Below are positions 7,468 through 13,094 of a DNA stretch of 22,304 bases, piece after piece. This stretch comes from a bacterium (lineage in GTDB: Bacteria > Patescibacteria > Dojkabacteria > JAKAPS01 > JAJZLI01): the NCBI GenBank assembly GCA_021846685.1, contig JAJZWL010000011.1:1-22304 (forward strand), written 5' to 3'. The stretch's first letter is position 1, and the number at the start of each line of letters is the position of its first letter. The notes under the pieces were generated by a model. The model was not told the origin of the DNA. It was given only the letters and a program-made list of their open reading frames with translations, and searched no databases. A program made the translations under genes and the position numbers.

Positions 7468-7937
7468 ACAGGACAGTTATCTATAGTGTAATCACCTTCC
7501 TTTTTAAATTGATCTTTGTAGAAAATTGAAAAACCAGAAACTATAAATATAATTATAATTATTCCTCCAAAAAATTCTGCAAATGCGAATTTCCAACTTA
7601 TAAGATATGCAAAAAGTATCAAAATTGCAATATTCATATTAGTAGAAGATACTAAAAATGATAATACATTTTTTATATCAACACCTTCTTTGTATAAACC
7701 TTTTCCAAGTTCAGCTGCTCCATATGAGCATGATGAAGAAACTATACCCAGCAGTATAGAAAATATAACTCCAAATACACCTCTTCTCATATATTTTTTG
7801 ATAAATTGGGAAGGTGTAAATATTTGTAATATTGCAGACAATAAAAATCCTATAAATAAACCAAAAAGGGCGTCCCACAGAAGATATATAGAGTTAGATA
7901 ATGCCGATATAGTGTGAGATATAAGAAATATTAACAT
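7440..7937 (-). CDS. ArsP-like permease, N-terminal part with first half of a YHS domain
   Basis: This part encodes the first four to five membrane segments of a PF03773-type permease, including GLFIGFLLSAILQIF, the conserved SSSCSYGAAELGKGLYKEGV, LSFLVSSTNMNIAILILFAY and a hydrophobic stretch before a cytosolic tail ending in CPVCGMEGKKN-stop. CPVCGM is the first cysteine motif of a YHS domain, and the rest of that domain is encoded in the -1 frame of the next ORF. The start is uncertain. The frame runs up to an ATG at 8006 inside a 68-bp repeat, which is unlikely. The ATG at 7937 follows TATAAT (7949-7944) by 6 bp, the same spacing as at 5332, and 7955 is an alternative. Whole protein expected: about 380 residues if the frame is joined. 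Confidence 0.78.
   Translation of the reverse strand: MLIFLISHTISALSNSIYLLWDALFGLFIGFLLSAILQIFTPSQFIKKYMRRGVFGVIFSILLGIVSSSCSYGAAELGKGLYKEGVDIKNVLSFLVSSTNMNIAILILFAYLISWKFAFAEFFGGIIIIIFIVSGFSIFYKDQFKKEGDYTIDNCPVCGMEGKKN
7446..7452 (-). other. A-AAA-AAG slippery heptamer joining the two permease frames
   Basis: In the zero frame the codons are GGA AAA AAG AAT TAA. Slipping back one base gives AAA AAA GAA TTA and continues into the downstream frame, restoring a complete YHS domain (CPVCGMEGKKELNYKYNK). The heptamer is the same as the dnaX frameshift site. A purine-rich GGAAGG precedes it. The downstream structure is only a weak AT palindrome. A mutation or read error in the A6 run is an equal alternative. 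Confidence 0.6.
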
Positions 7938-7990
7938 AGTGGTATTATACTCCATATTATTAGTATTAAGATATCTAACAATATAAAAAA

Positions 7991-8058
7991 CTCCCTGACG
8001 TATCAACAGTTCGAACCATCTTTGGTTTTTTGGTTTAGATTAATAGCAGTATTCAGAA
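7991..8058. repeat. 68-bp perfect direct repeat, copy D1
   Basis: Identical over 68 bp to 10167-10234, beginning CTCCCTGACGTATCAACAGT and ending AGTATTCAGAA. It contains the palindrome GTTCGAAC and an AACCA-TCTT-TGGTT hairpin followed by T residues. The first bases (ATAAAA..CTCCCTG) are shared with copies A and B. It sits just upstream of the permease gene. Confidence 0.9.
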
Positions 8059-8119
8059 GTTTGTATGTGCCATATATATCTAGAATTAGGGCTATAAATT
8101 CAGGATTCAGTTTGGACAT
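8003..8119 (-). CDS. Small ORF, 38 aa, with a diverged copy at 10868-10957
   Basis: The frame runs from the ATG at 8119 to a TGA at 8003-8005. Its N-terminal part, MSKLNPEFIALILDIYGTYK, resembles the 29-aa frame at 10868-10957: both have PEF, then I-x-D-I, then YKLL. Its 3' third lies inside the 68-bp repeat. Conservation at the amino-acid level suggests a former or present coding sequence, perhaps a fragment of a mobile-element protein. I do not recognise it. The remainder of the gap 8007-8379 holds an open but startless stretch (about 8148-8257, plus strand) without recognisable similarity. Confidence 0.35.
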   Translation of the reverse strand: MSKLNPEFIALILDIYGTYKLLNTAINLNQKTKDGSNC

Positions 8120-8364
8120 TCTAGGTTGTTGGAACCTAAGTATTAGTCTGATAGACGGGGATGGAGGACTGGAAGAATATTAACAGAAAATTTTTTAAAT
8201 AATATAGAAATTGATGGAGGCATAGATGAAGTAAGTATTAAAGAATCTTTTTTGTAAGGTAGTACAGGTTTTGCTATATATACAGCTTTGTTTGATTTAT
8301 TAAACATATAAAAGGCCTCCCTTTATTTCACTAAATTAATCTTTTTGTAAAATTCTTTTAAATA

Positions 8365-8370
8365 TATAAT
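8365..8370 (+). promoter_or_regulatory. -10 box close to the 8380 start
   Basis: TATAAT ends 9 bp before the ATG at 8380, the same arrangement as in the well-defined promoters of this window. No good -35 is visible. Confidence 0.4.
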
Positions 8371-8379
8371 AATATATGT

Positions 8380-9303
8380 ATGTATGAGAGAGAGAGTGCT
8401 AATTTAGAAGAGAATGGAACAACCCCTCCAGTTGTTTCTGCTACTTCAGAGATCAGTAACAATAATAGCAAAAAAACATTCAATACTTTTATTGCAATTC
8501 TTTCAATTTTGCTTGTTTTAATAGTTATCTTCATAATATACTCGTTTTTTAAAAAACCTACTTCTTTTTATAACTACAAAGTACAATCTTCTACTGGAGC
8601 CTATACCAATAAAGTTTCTGCGTCCTCACATGTTTGGATATTTGCTTATTCACATTTTGCACAAGTAGTAGGAGCCCCTGGAGTTGCAAGTAAACTTTCG
8701 AATACAAGAATGTATGAAGTATTAAACTTAAAGCAGAAGCCAAGTACTCTGCTTTCTGTTGTTCCTACACTAGACTTCCATAGTTATCAGGATATGCAAC
8801 AAACATTAACCAAGGGGATACCCTCCTATATAAAAGCCGTAATATATGATAATGAGAGGTATAAAAATACTCCAGCTATAGAGCAAAAGAATCCTGTGTT
8901 ATATACAAATAAAGCAATTGCACTGGCACATAAATATAGCTTGCAAATAATCTGTGATTATATAGAACCAGATAGATATAAAGGAGGATATACTCCTGCA
9001 TGTGATGTAATAGGGCTTAATACTGTACAACAATCAGAAAGAAGTAGTACCTTATATCTAAAAGCTGTTAGTAAAATAGTTTCTAAAATAAGGAAAGTAA
9101 ATAAAACTTCTCCTATTTCTGCAGGTTTATCTACTAATCCTAGAGGTTCTGCAGTAACTGCTTCTCAGTTAGATCAAGATATTAAAGCAACTCAAACATT
9201 GGTAAGTGGTTACTGGTTAAATGTTCCAGCACCAGGAGTAGGATGCCCTTCTTGTAATTTACCCCAGCCAAAAATAGCAATACAAACCCTTTTGGGTTTA
9301 TAA
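8380..9303 (+). CDS. Membrane-anchored extracellular protein, possibly glycoside-hydrolase-like fold
   Basis: A 307-aa protein. A polar N-terminus of about 33 residues is followed by one strong membrane segment (FIAILSILLVLIVIFIIYSF, about 37-56) and then a domain of about 240 residues that should face outside. That domain contains a strand-rich pattern with KAVIYDNERYKNTPAIEQKN, then ALAHKYSLQIICDYIEP and SPISAGLSTNP, compatible with a TIM-barrel-like, glycosidase-related fold. This is inference from strand and acid placement, and no catalytic pair can be named with confidence. A CPSC motif lies near the C-terminus. It is somewhat less AT-rich than its neighbours and sits between repeat copies D1 and B, so it may be an acquired gene. 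Confidence 0.7.
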   Translation: MYERESANLEENGTTPPVVSATSEISNNNSKKTFNTFIAILSILLVLIVIFIIYSFFKKPTSFYNYKVQSSTGAYTNKVSASSHVWIFAYSHFAQVVGAPGVASKLSNTRMYEVLNLKQKPSTLLSVVPTLDFHSYQDMQQTLTKGIPSYIKAVIYDNERYKNTPAIEQKNPVLYTNKAIALAHKYSLQIICDYIEPDRYKGGYTPACDVIGLNTVQQSERSSTLYLKAVSKIVSKIRKVNKTSPISAGLSTNPRGSAVTASQLDQDIKATQTLVSGYWLNVPAPGVGCPSCNLPQPKIAIQTLLGL

Positions 9304-9392
9304 TTAGGTTATATATTAGATGCCTTCAAATCTAAACAATTTTTTTTATAGTGAGCACTGTATCATCTGCAATATTTATCAGGCTTCTTTTT

Positions 9393-9424
9393 GTTGCTCT
9401 CTCTGTGGTTTCTCAGAAAGCAAC
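9393..9424. repeat. Imperfect hairpin in the 9304-9624 gap
   Basis: GTTGCT (9393-9398) pairs with AGCAAC (9419-9424), and TCTG (9402-9405) pairs with CAGA (9414-9417) inside. No U-tract follows. Apart from this hairpin, repeat copy B and the antitoxin promoter, the 320-bp gap shows nothing gene-like. Confidence 0.4.
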
Positions 9425-9507
9425 TGATAATATGCAATGTATCTCATAGTTACAATATACTACAAAATACATTGTAAGGAGAGTATTTTTAATAAAAATG
9501 TATAAAA

Positions 9508-9541
9508 CTCCCTGTATTAGACAGAGTTATAACCAAAATTA
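9508..9541 (+). repeat. Interspersed short repeat, copy B
   Basis: CTCCCTGTATTAGACAGAGT continues into TATAACCAAAATTA. It matches copy C (11018-11051) at about 29 of 34 positions, and can fold as AACTCTGT/ACA-GG-GAGTT on the opposite strand with a two-base GG bulge. It lies 30 bp upstream of the first toxin-antitoxin promoter. Confidence 0.7.
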
Positions 9542-9570
9542 GTATTATTGATAAAAGATTATAAAATAAG

Positions 9571-9599
9571 TTGACATATGTCACCAATTTTAGTACAAT
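9571..9599 (+). promoter_or_regulatory. Consensus promoter of the first RelBE-like operon
   Basis: TTGACA (9571-9576), 17-bp spacer, TACAAT (9594-9599). The antitoxin ATG is 25 bp after the -10 box, leaving room for a short leader, unlike the leaderless promoters elsewhere in the window. Confidence 0.8.
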
Positions 9600-9606
9600 T
9601 TTAGTG
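9585..9606. promoter_or_regulatory. Tandem 11-bp operator-like repeat over the -10 box
   Basis: Two consecutive 11-bp units, CAATTTTAGTA and CAATTTTAGTG, cover the -10 box. Direct repeats of this size over the promoter are typical of ribbon-helix-helix antitoxin operators. The elements TTAGTAC and TTAGTGC recur in front of the second operon (11611-11641). Confidence 0.6.
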
Positions 9607-9624
9607 CTTAATTAATATAAAAAT

Positions 9625-9903
9625 ATGGATACAGATTCTAGTCAAATAAAAGTAACAATACCTAAAGTTACAAAAGGCTTATTAACTGAGAAAGCTCAGT
9701 CAATGGGTTTGAGTTTAACTACTTATGTTAAAAACCTTCTATATACAGATATAAAAGAAAGTACATATCCTGAATATGTTGCATCTAAAAGGGTTGATAA
9801 ATTAGTAGAAGAAGCTATATTGCTTAGTGAAAAGGGAGAACTAGAATCTTTTAGCACTATTGATGAATTAGATAAATTAGTAGACTCAATAGATGCAAAT
9901 TAA
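9625..9903 (+). CDS. Type II antitoxin, ribbon-helix-helix RelB-like (module 1)
   Basis: A 92-aa protein. The N-terminus SQIKVTIPKVTKGLLTEKA with GLSLTTYVKNLL has the strand-helix-helix pattern of RHH DNA-binding antitoxins. The acidic C-terminus (LLSEKGELESFSTIDELDKL) is the expected toxin-binding tail. It should dimerise on the operator repeats over its own promoter and neutralise the toxin encoded next. Its last 11 bp overlap the toxin start (9893). It is paralogous to the protein at 11318-11593: both begin MDTD-x-SQIK, share the TYVK motif and end with ...K-G-x-L-x-SFSTI-x-ELDKLV. Confidence 0.87.
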   Translation: MDTDSSQIKVTIPKVTKGLLTEKAQSMGLSLTTYVKNLLYTDIKESTYPEYVASKRVDKLVEEAILLSEKGELESFSTIDELDKLVDSIDAN

Positions 9904-10156
9904 GATTCAAAAATCTTGTCTTCGAAAACTTAATAAATATAAGAAGAAAGATATAAATAGATATAAAAGGATATTATTAAAGATTGAATTATTTAAGACT
10001 AATATCAATAATTCATCATTAAAAGTTCATAAATTAAAAGGTAAGTATGGTAGTTATTGGAGTTTTTCAATAGAAGAAGATTTAAGAATAATTTATATTT
10101 ATAAAGATAGAATTACCCTTGTTGATATAGGTACTCATGATGAGGTGTATAGATGA
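9893..10156 (+). CDS. Type II toxin, RelE/YafQ-like mRNA interferase (module 1)
   Basis: An 87-aa, very basic protein. The N-terminal helices are Lys/Arg-rich. The core has VHKLKG (about 50-55), WSFSIEEDLRIIYIY (about 61-75) and the C-terminal VDIGTHDEVYR. These are the conserved features of RelE/YafQ-type ribosome-dependent endoribonucleases, including the two His residues often involved in catalysis. Its ATG lies within the antitoxin gene (11-bp overlap, translational coupling). Its closest relative in the window is the 11062-11328 toxin, which has the same overlap length and the same VHKLKG/IHKLKG, WSFSIEEDLRIIYIY and IGTHDEVYR blocks. Confidence 0.88.
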   Translation: MQIKIQKSCLRKLNKYKKKDINRYKRILLKIELFKTNINNSSLKVHKLKGKYGSYWSFSIEEDLRIIYIYKDRITLVDIGTHDEVYR

Positions 10157-10166
10157 ACATAAAATT

Positions 10167-10234
10167 CTCCCTGACGTATCAACAGTTCGAACCATCTTTG
10201 GTTTTTTGGTTTAGATTAATAGCAGTATTCAGAA
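10167..10234. repeat. 68-bp perfect direct repeat, copy D2
   Basis: Identical to 7991-8058. It begins 10 bp after the stop codon of the module 1 toxin and ends 29 bp before the brnA-like stop. The AACCA/TGGTT hairpin with a T-rich tail could also act as terminator for module 1. Confidence 0.9.
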
Positions 10235-10263
10235 TGGATGATATATGAGATTATAATAAAATC

Positions 10264-10542
10264 TTATTTTAAATCAGAGTATTCTTCTTTGATTCTTTCA
10301 TCTAAGAATATTTTTACTAATGATTGATAGGGGACATCCTTTTTATTAGCTAGTTGTTTTAATTGTAAATACATAGATTCAGTCATACGCAAACTAATAT
10401 TTTTTGTGGAAGGCTTTAGATTAGGTAACTCTAAATTTACTTTTTTAAAAGAGTCTATATAATCCACCAAAGAATGATTATCCCAAAAATTTATTTCTTC
10501 ATCTTCATTTTTAAATTTTGGTATTTGTTTTATTTTATTCAT
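10264..10542 (-). CDS. brnA: BrnA/CopG-type antitoxin
   Basis: A 92-aa protein. The N-terminus IPKFKNEDEEINFWDNHSLV followed by DYID matches the BrnA/CopG antitoxin family (typically IPxFxSxxEExxFWxxHD). The C-terminus LPNLKPSTKNISLRMTESMY followed by LQLKQLANKKDVPYQSLVKI is the ribbon-helix-helix DNA-binding part with the family's usual D-V-P-Y-Q-S-L motif. It overlaps the upstream toxin by 4 bp (ATGA), and toxin-first order is normal for brnTA. It should bind and inhibit the BrnT-like toxin and autoregulate the operon. Confidence 0.85.
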   Translation of the reverse strand: MNKIKQIPKFKNEDEEINFWDNHSLVDYIDSFKKVNLELPNLKPSTKNISLRMTESMYLQLKQLANKKDVPYQSLVKIFLDERIKEEYSDLK

Positions 10543-10850
10543 ATATTTAATAATTTGTTATATAATTCTTTTTCTTTTTTATCTTGATCTCTTGCAGATA
10601 TTACTCTAATTTTATTTTGTCTTTTACAAAAAGAAATCAGGAGATATCTATTTTCCAAGGTTCTTCCTAAAGCATAGTATCTCATCTCATCTTTAGTTGA
10701 ATGTTTAATATTTTCTAAAAATATAGGTTTATTAAAAAATACTTCTTCTGATTCATTTTGTTCTACATTATGTTTAAGCTTATTTTTATCTTGATTACCT
10801 TTATCCCACTCAAACCCAATTATGTCAGATAAATCTATATTAACATCCAT
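10539..10850 (-). CDS. brnT: BrnT-type ribonuclease toxin
   Basis: A 103-aa protein from the ATG at 10850. GFEWDKGNQDKNKLKHNVEQ followed by NESEEVF is the BrnT hallmark (FEWDxxKxxxNxxKHxVxFxEAxxVF), and the C-terminal IRVISARDQDKKEKELYN matches the R-x-I-S-A-R motif with a basic final helix. BrnT toxins are RelE-fold ribonucleases. A longer frame begins at 10868, but that ATG lies next to and partly within the spacer/-10 region (10860-10888). The ATG at 10850 is 9 bp after the -10 box and gives a leaderless or nearly leaderless transcript. Confidence 0.87.
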   Translation of the reverse strand: MDVNIDLSDIIGFEWDKGNQDKNKLKHNVEQNESEEVFFNKPIFLENIKHSTKDEMRYYALGRTLENRYLLISFCKRQNKIRVISARDQDKKEKELYNKLLNI

Positions 10851-10859
10851 ATGTATATT

Positions 10860-10888
10860 ATAGTACATTACATGAAGTGGTTTGTCAA
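10860..10888 (-). promoter_or_regulatory. Promoter of the brnTA operon
   Basis: Minus strand: TTGACA (10888-10883), 17-bp spacer, TACTAT (10865-10860), then 9 bp to the ATG at 10850. The -35 region overlaps the 3' end of the small ORF 10868-10957. Confidence 0.75.
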
Positions 10889-10957
10889 TAGCTTATATGC
10901 ACTAAATATATCTGATATTTGAGTTGTAAATTCTGGGGATTTAATTATTCTAACCAT
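10868..10957 (-). pseudogene. Small ORF related to the one at 8003-8119 (29 codons)
   Basis: The frame from ATG 10957 encodes MVRIIKSPEFTTQISDIFSA followed by YKLL and a short different end. It shares PEF, I-x-D-I and YKLL with the 8003-8119 frame. The matching 3' third of that frame is found in repeat D2, on the far side of brnTA, as if the brnTA module had been inserted into a copy of this unit. Its coding status is uncertain. Confidence 0.35.
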
Positions 10958-11017
10958 GATATAAGCTCTATATACCAAGATATTATTAATGTTAATAGGG
11001 AGGGTATCCAAGAACAG

Positions 11018-11051
11018 CTTCCCGTAGTAGACAAAGTTAGAACCAAAATTA
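11018..11051 (+). repeat. Interspersed short repeat, copy C
   Basis: CTTCCCGTAGTAGACAAAGT continues into TAGAACCAAAATTA, about 85 percent identical to copy B. A short inverted match (GTTAATAGGGAG, 10991-11002) faces it 15 bp away. It lies 10 bp from the stop codon of the module 2 toxin. Confidence 0.65.
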
Positions 11052-11061
11052 AGTATAATAT

Positions 11062-11328
11062 TTACCTATATACCTCATCATGAGTTCCAATATTAATGAA
11101 TATAATTGTAGAATCATAATATATATAAATTATTCTTAAATCTTCTTCTATAGAAAAACTCCAAAAATCTTGTTTATCTCCTTTTAGTTTATGAATTTTT
11201 AGAGAAGGATGGTTAATATTATTTTTGAATAAGGATATTTTATAAAGAGCTAATTCATATCTTGATTTTTGAGTTTTTTGATATTTATTTAATTTTTTAA
11301 TAAAATTTTTTGAATACTCAATCTTCAT
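11062..11328 (-). CDS. Type II toxin, RelE/YafQ-like mRNA interferase (module 2)
   Basis: An 88-aa basic protein with the same blocks as the module 1 toxin: KKLNKYQK near the N-terminus, IHKLKG, WSFSIEEDLRIIYIY and the C-terminal INIGTHDEVYR. Its function as a ribosome-dependent endoribonuclease is inferred from the family. It overlaps its antitoxin gene by 11 bp, exactly as in module 1, so the two operons arose by duplication or from related mobile sources. They are clearly diverged in the middle region, which may keep antitoxin pairing separate. Confidence 0.88.
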   Translation of the reverse strand: MKIEYSKNFIKKLNKYQKTQKSRYELALYKISLFKNNINHPSLKIHKLKGDKQDFWSFSIEEDLRIIYIYYDSTIIFINIGTHDEVYR

Positions 11329-11593
11329 ATTCTCTGACTAATTTATCTAGTTCTTTTATAGTAGAGAAACTTTTTAATTTACCTTGATCATGCAATTTTA
11401 TTGTATCTTCTATTTCAGATTTTATTTCTTTTGTAGGGAAAAAAGTAGGGTAAGTTATATCTTTTATATCGGAAAAAACTAACAATTTTACATATGTACT
11501 TATAGTTACCCCCATTTGAGAAGCTCTCTCCTTCAATAGATTTTTTGTATTTGAAGGAATTGTAATTTTTATTTGACTTTTATCTGTATCCAT
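11318..11593 (-). CDS. Type II antitoxin, ribbon-helix-helix RelB-like (module 2)
   Basis: A 91-aa protein from the ATG at 11593, beginning MDTDKSQIKITIPSNTKNLL, with GVTISTYVKLLVF as the RHH helix and an acidic tail containing GKLKSFSTIKELDKLV. The open frame extends to a TTG at 11620, but the homologous module 1 antitoxin starts at the MDTD residue, so 11593 is preferred. The promoter is at 11622-11650, with operator-like repeats around the -10 box. It is the first gene of the operon and lies between the tRNA-Asn gene and repeat copy C. Confidence 0.86.
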   Translation of the reverse strand: MDTDKSQIKITIPSNTKNLLKERASQMGVTISTYVKLLVFSDIKDITYPTFFPTKEIKSEIEDTIKLHDQGKLKSFSTIKELDKLVREYED

Positions 11594-11610
11594 ATAATTA
11601 TATATAAATA

Positions 11611-11641
11611 TTAGTACCAATATAGTATCTCATATTAGTGC
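11611..11641. promoter_or_regulatory. Operator-like repeats of the second RelBE-like operon
   Basis: Three related elements read on the plus strand, TTAGTAC (11611-11617), ATAGTAT (11622-11628) and TTAGTGC (11635-11641), surround the -10 box. The first and last are identical to the elements at the module 1 promoter, although the promoter orientation relative to them is reversed. Confidence 0.5.
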
Positions 11642-11650
11642 CTTTGTCAA
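11622..11650 (-). promoter_or_regulatory. Consensus promoter of the second RelBE-like operon
   Basis: Minus strand: TTGACA (11650-11645), 17-bp spacer, TACTAT (11627-11622), then 28 bp to the ATG at 11593. Confidence 0.78.
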
Positions 11651-11730
11651 TAGTATTGATAGGTTCAAGGAAAATGACACTGAGGTATCGATAAAATTAT
11701 AATAATGTTATATAACAAAAATATGCAAAG

Positions 11731-11802
11731 CTCCCCGGCTAGGATTCGAACCTAGAACCTTCTCGTTAACAGCGAGCGGCTCTACCATTGAGCTACCGAG
11801 GA
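11731..11802 (-). tRNA. tRNA-Asn (GTT)
   Basis: A full cloverleaf of 72 nt: acceptor TCCTCGG/CCGGGGA with discriminator G, D-arm GCTC/GAGC, anticodon loop CTGTTAA with GTT at 11770-11768, and T-arm CTAGG-TTCGAAT-CCTAG. The top pair of the anticodon stem (G27-A43) is mismatched. CCA is not encoded. It lies downstream of the kinase operon on the same strand. Its 3' end faces the toxin-antitoxin island. Confidence 0.96.
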
Positions 11803-11836
11803 ATATTAATAATGATATATTATATATTTATTCATA

Positions 11837-13087
11837 TCAAATTTCAATAATAGTTTTTGTACCAATATTTTCCTTACTTTCTACTTTTATATTTCCTCCA
11901 ATAATATCTAAAAATCTTTTTGATAAATATAAACCTAATACAGTTTTTTTGTTATTATTTTCATCATATTCGAATTTTTCAAATATATGCGCTAATTTAT
12001 CCTGACTTATGCCTTTTCCTTGGTCTTTTATTTTAATATATAGTTTATTATCTTTTTTCTCAGTATAAATGAATATATTCTTATTTTCTTCTGAGAATTT
12101 TATTGAATTATCTAATACATTTAAAATAGCATCTGAAAATTTTTCAGGATCAGTATTTATGATAAGATCAAAGACTTTAGGTTTAAATATAATCTGAATA
12201 TTTTTTTTTGAAGCTTGCTTTAATACTTTTTGTATAGTTTTTACTAATTCGTTGTTAATATTAATATCTACTTTATTAATAAATACTCTATTTAAGTCTA
12301 ACCTAGAAGCTGAAAGCAAATTTTCAATTAATTTCATTAAATCTTCTGTAGTATTAGTAAGATCTTCAATTTTTTCTTTAATCTCATCTTTTAAATTTTC
12401 ATATTCAGGGATAAATATTATTAATTGTAAATAACCTCTTACCGCAGATATAGGTGTACGTAATTCATGAGATGTTGTAGATATAAATTCATCTTTATCA
12501 TTATTAATTTTTTCAATTTTTTCTCTATCTTCTCTTTCTGTTTCATATTGATTGGTAACATTTTTTGTAAAATTAATAATACTTTTAGATTCATATGTTA
12601 TTAGAATAGATATAACTAAATCAGCAATTAATACTGTAATTGTTAAATGTGAATAATCTTTTATCAAAATAATATACATTATGTTAATAAAGAGAATGAA
12701 TAAATTTATTAAAATTATACTGACTGTATCATCATTTACTACTGTATATTCAAATAAAATAATTAAATATATCAAGAATAAAGGGCTTTTTACTCCATTA
12801 TCATAAAAATATATTGGTATTATTGATATTAATATTAATAGTAATTCCAAACTATTTTTTGGTTTAGAATTCTTTTTTATTAGTATATGGAATATTGTAT
12901 AAATTAGTAAAAGAAAAAATATTGATATTATTCCTATAAAGGATATATTTTTAGATTCATTCAAAATATGTGAAAAAATAACTAGAATCATTATTATACC
13001 TATTATAGATATAACAGTATTCCTAATCATAATTGATATATTATTATTTTTTTCTATCTCGATATTCTCTTTTATTACATTTTCCAT
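11837..13087 (-). CDS. Sensor histidine kinase with intact phospho-His but degenerate G2 box
   Basis: A 416-aa membrane histidine kinase. Residues about 20-165 form roughly six membrane segments with short loops and no extracellular sensor domain. A coiled linker (about 175-200) leads to the HisKA domain with the H-box FISTTSHELRTPISAVRGYL, phospho-acceptor His207. The HATPase_c domain has the N-box NVLDNSIKFS (Asn327), G1 KDQGKGIS (Asp355) and FEKFEY. The G2 box, usually G-x-G-L-G-L, reads K-T-V-L-G-L (381-386), lacking the two first glycines of the ATP lid. It starts 7 bp after the stop of the second kinase gene. No response regulator is adjacent. The altered lid may reduce its own kinase activity (inference). 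Confidence 0.9.
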   Translation of the reverse strand: MENVIKENIEIEKNNNISIMIRNTVISIIGIIMILVIFSHILNESKNISFIGIISIFFLLLIYTIFHILIKKNSKPKNSLELLLILISIIPIYFYDNGVKSPLFLIYLIILFEYTVVNDDTVSIILINLFILFINIMYIILIKDYSHLTITVLIADLVISILITYESKSIINFTKNVTNQYETEREDREKIEKINNDKDEFISTTSHELRTPISAVRGYLQLIIFIPEYENLKDEIKEKIEDLTNTTEDLMKLIENLLSASRLDLNRVFINKVDININNELVKTIQKVLKQASKKNIQIIFKPKVFDLIINTDPEKFSDAILNVLDNSIKFSEENKNIFIYTEKKDNKLYIKIKDQGKGISQDKLAHIFEKFEYDENNNKKTVLGLYLSKRFLDIIGGNIKVESKENIGTKTIIEI

Positions 13088-13094
13088 ATAATTT

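Noticed and set aside
7991..8058. 68-bp repeat as a tRNA gene fragment because it contains TTCGAACC
   Set aside because: The bases around TTCGAA cannot form a five-pair T-stem and no acceptor or anticodon arm is present.
9450..9490. Inverted partial copy of the short repeat (AAGGAGAGTATT near 9476)
   Set aside because: Similarity to copy A is limited to about 10 bp in an AT-rich context, not enough to list as a copy.
5869..11051. Repeat family as integron attC sites
   Set aside because: The GTT-NN-AAC palindrome is contiguous rather than two R boxes at the ends of a long folded site, the GTTRRRY consensus is not met, and no integron integrase is present.
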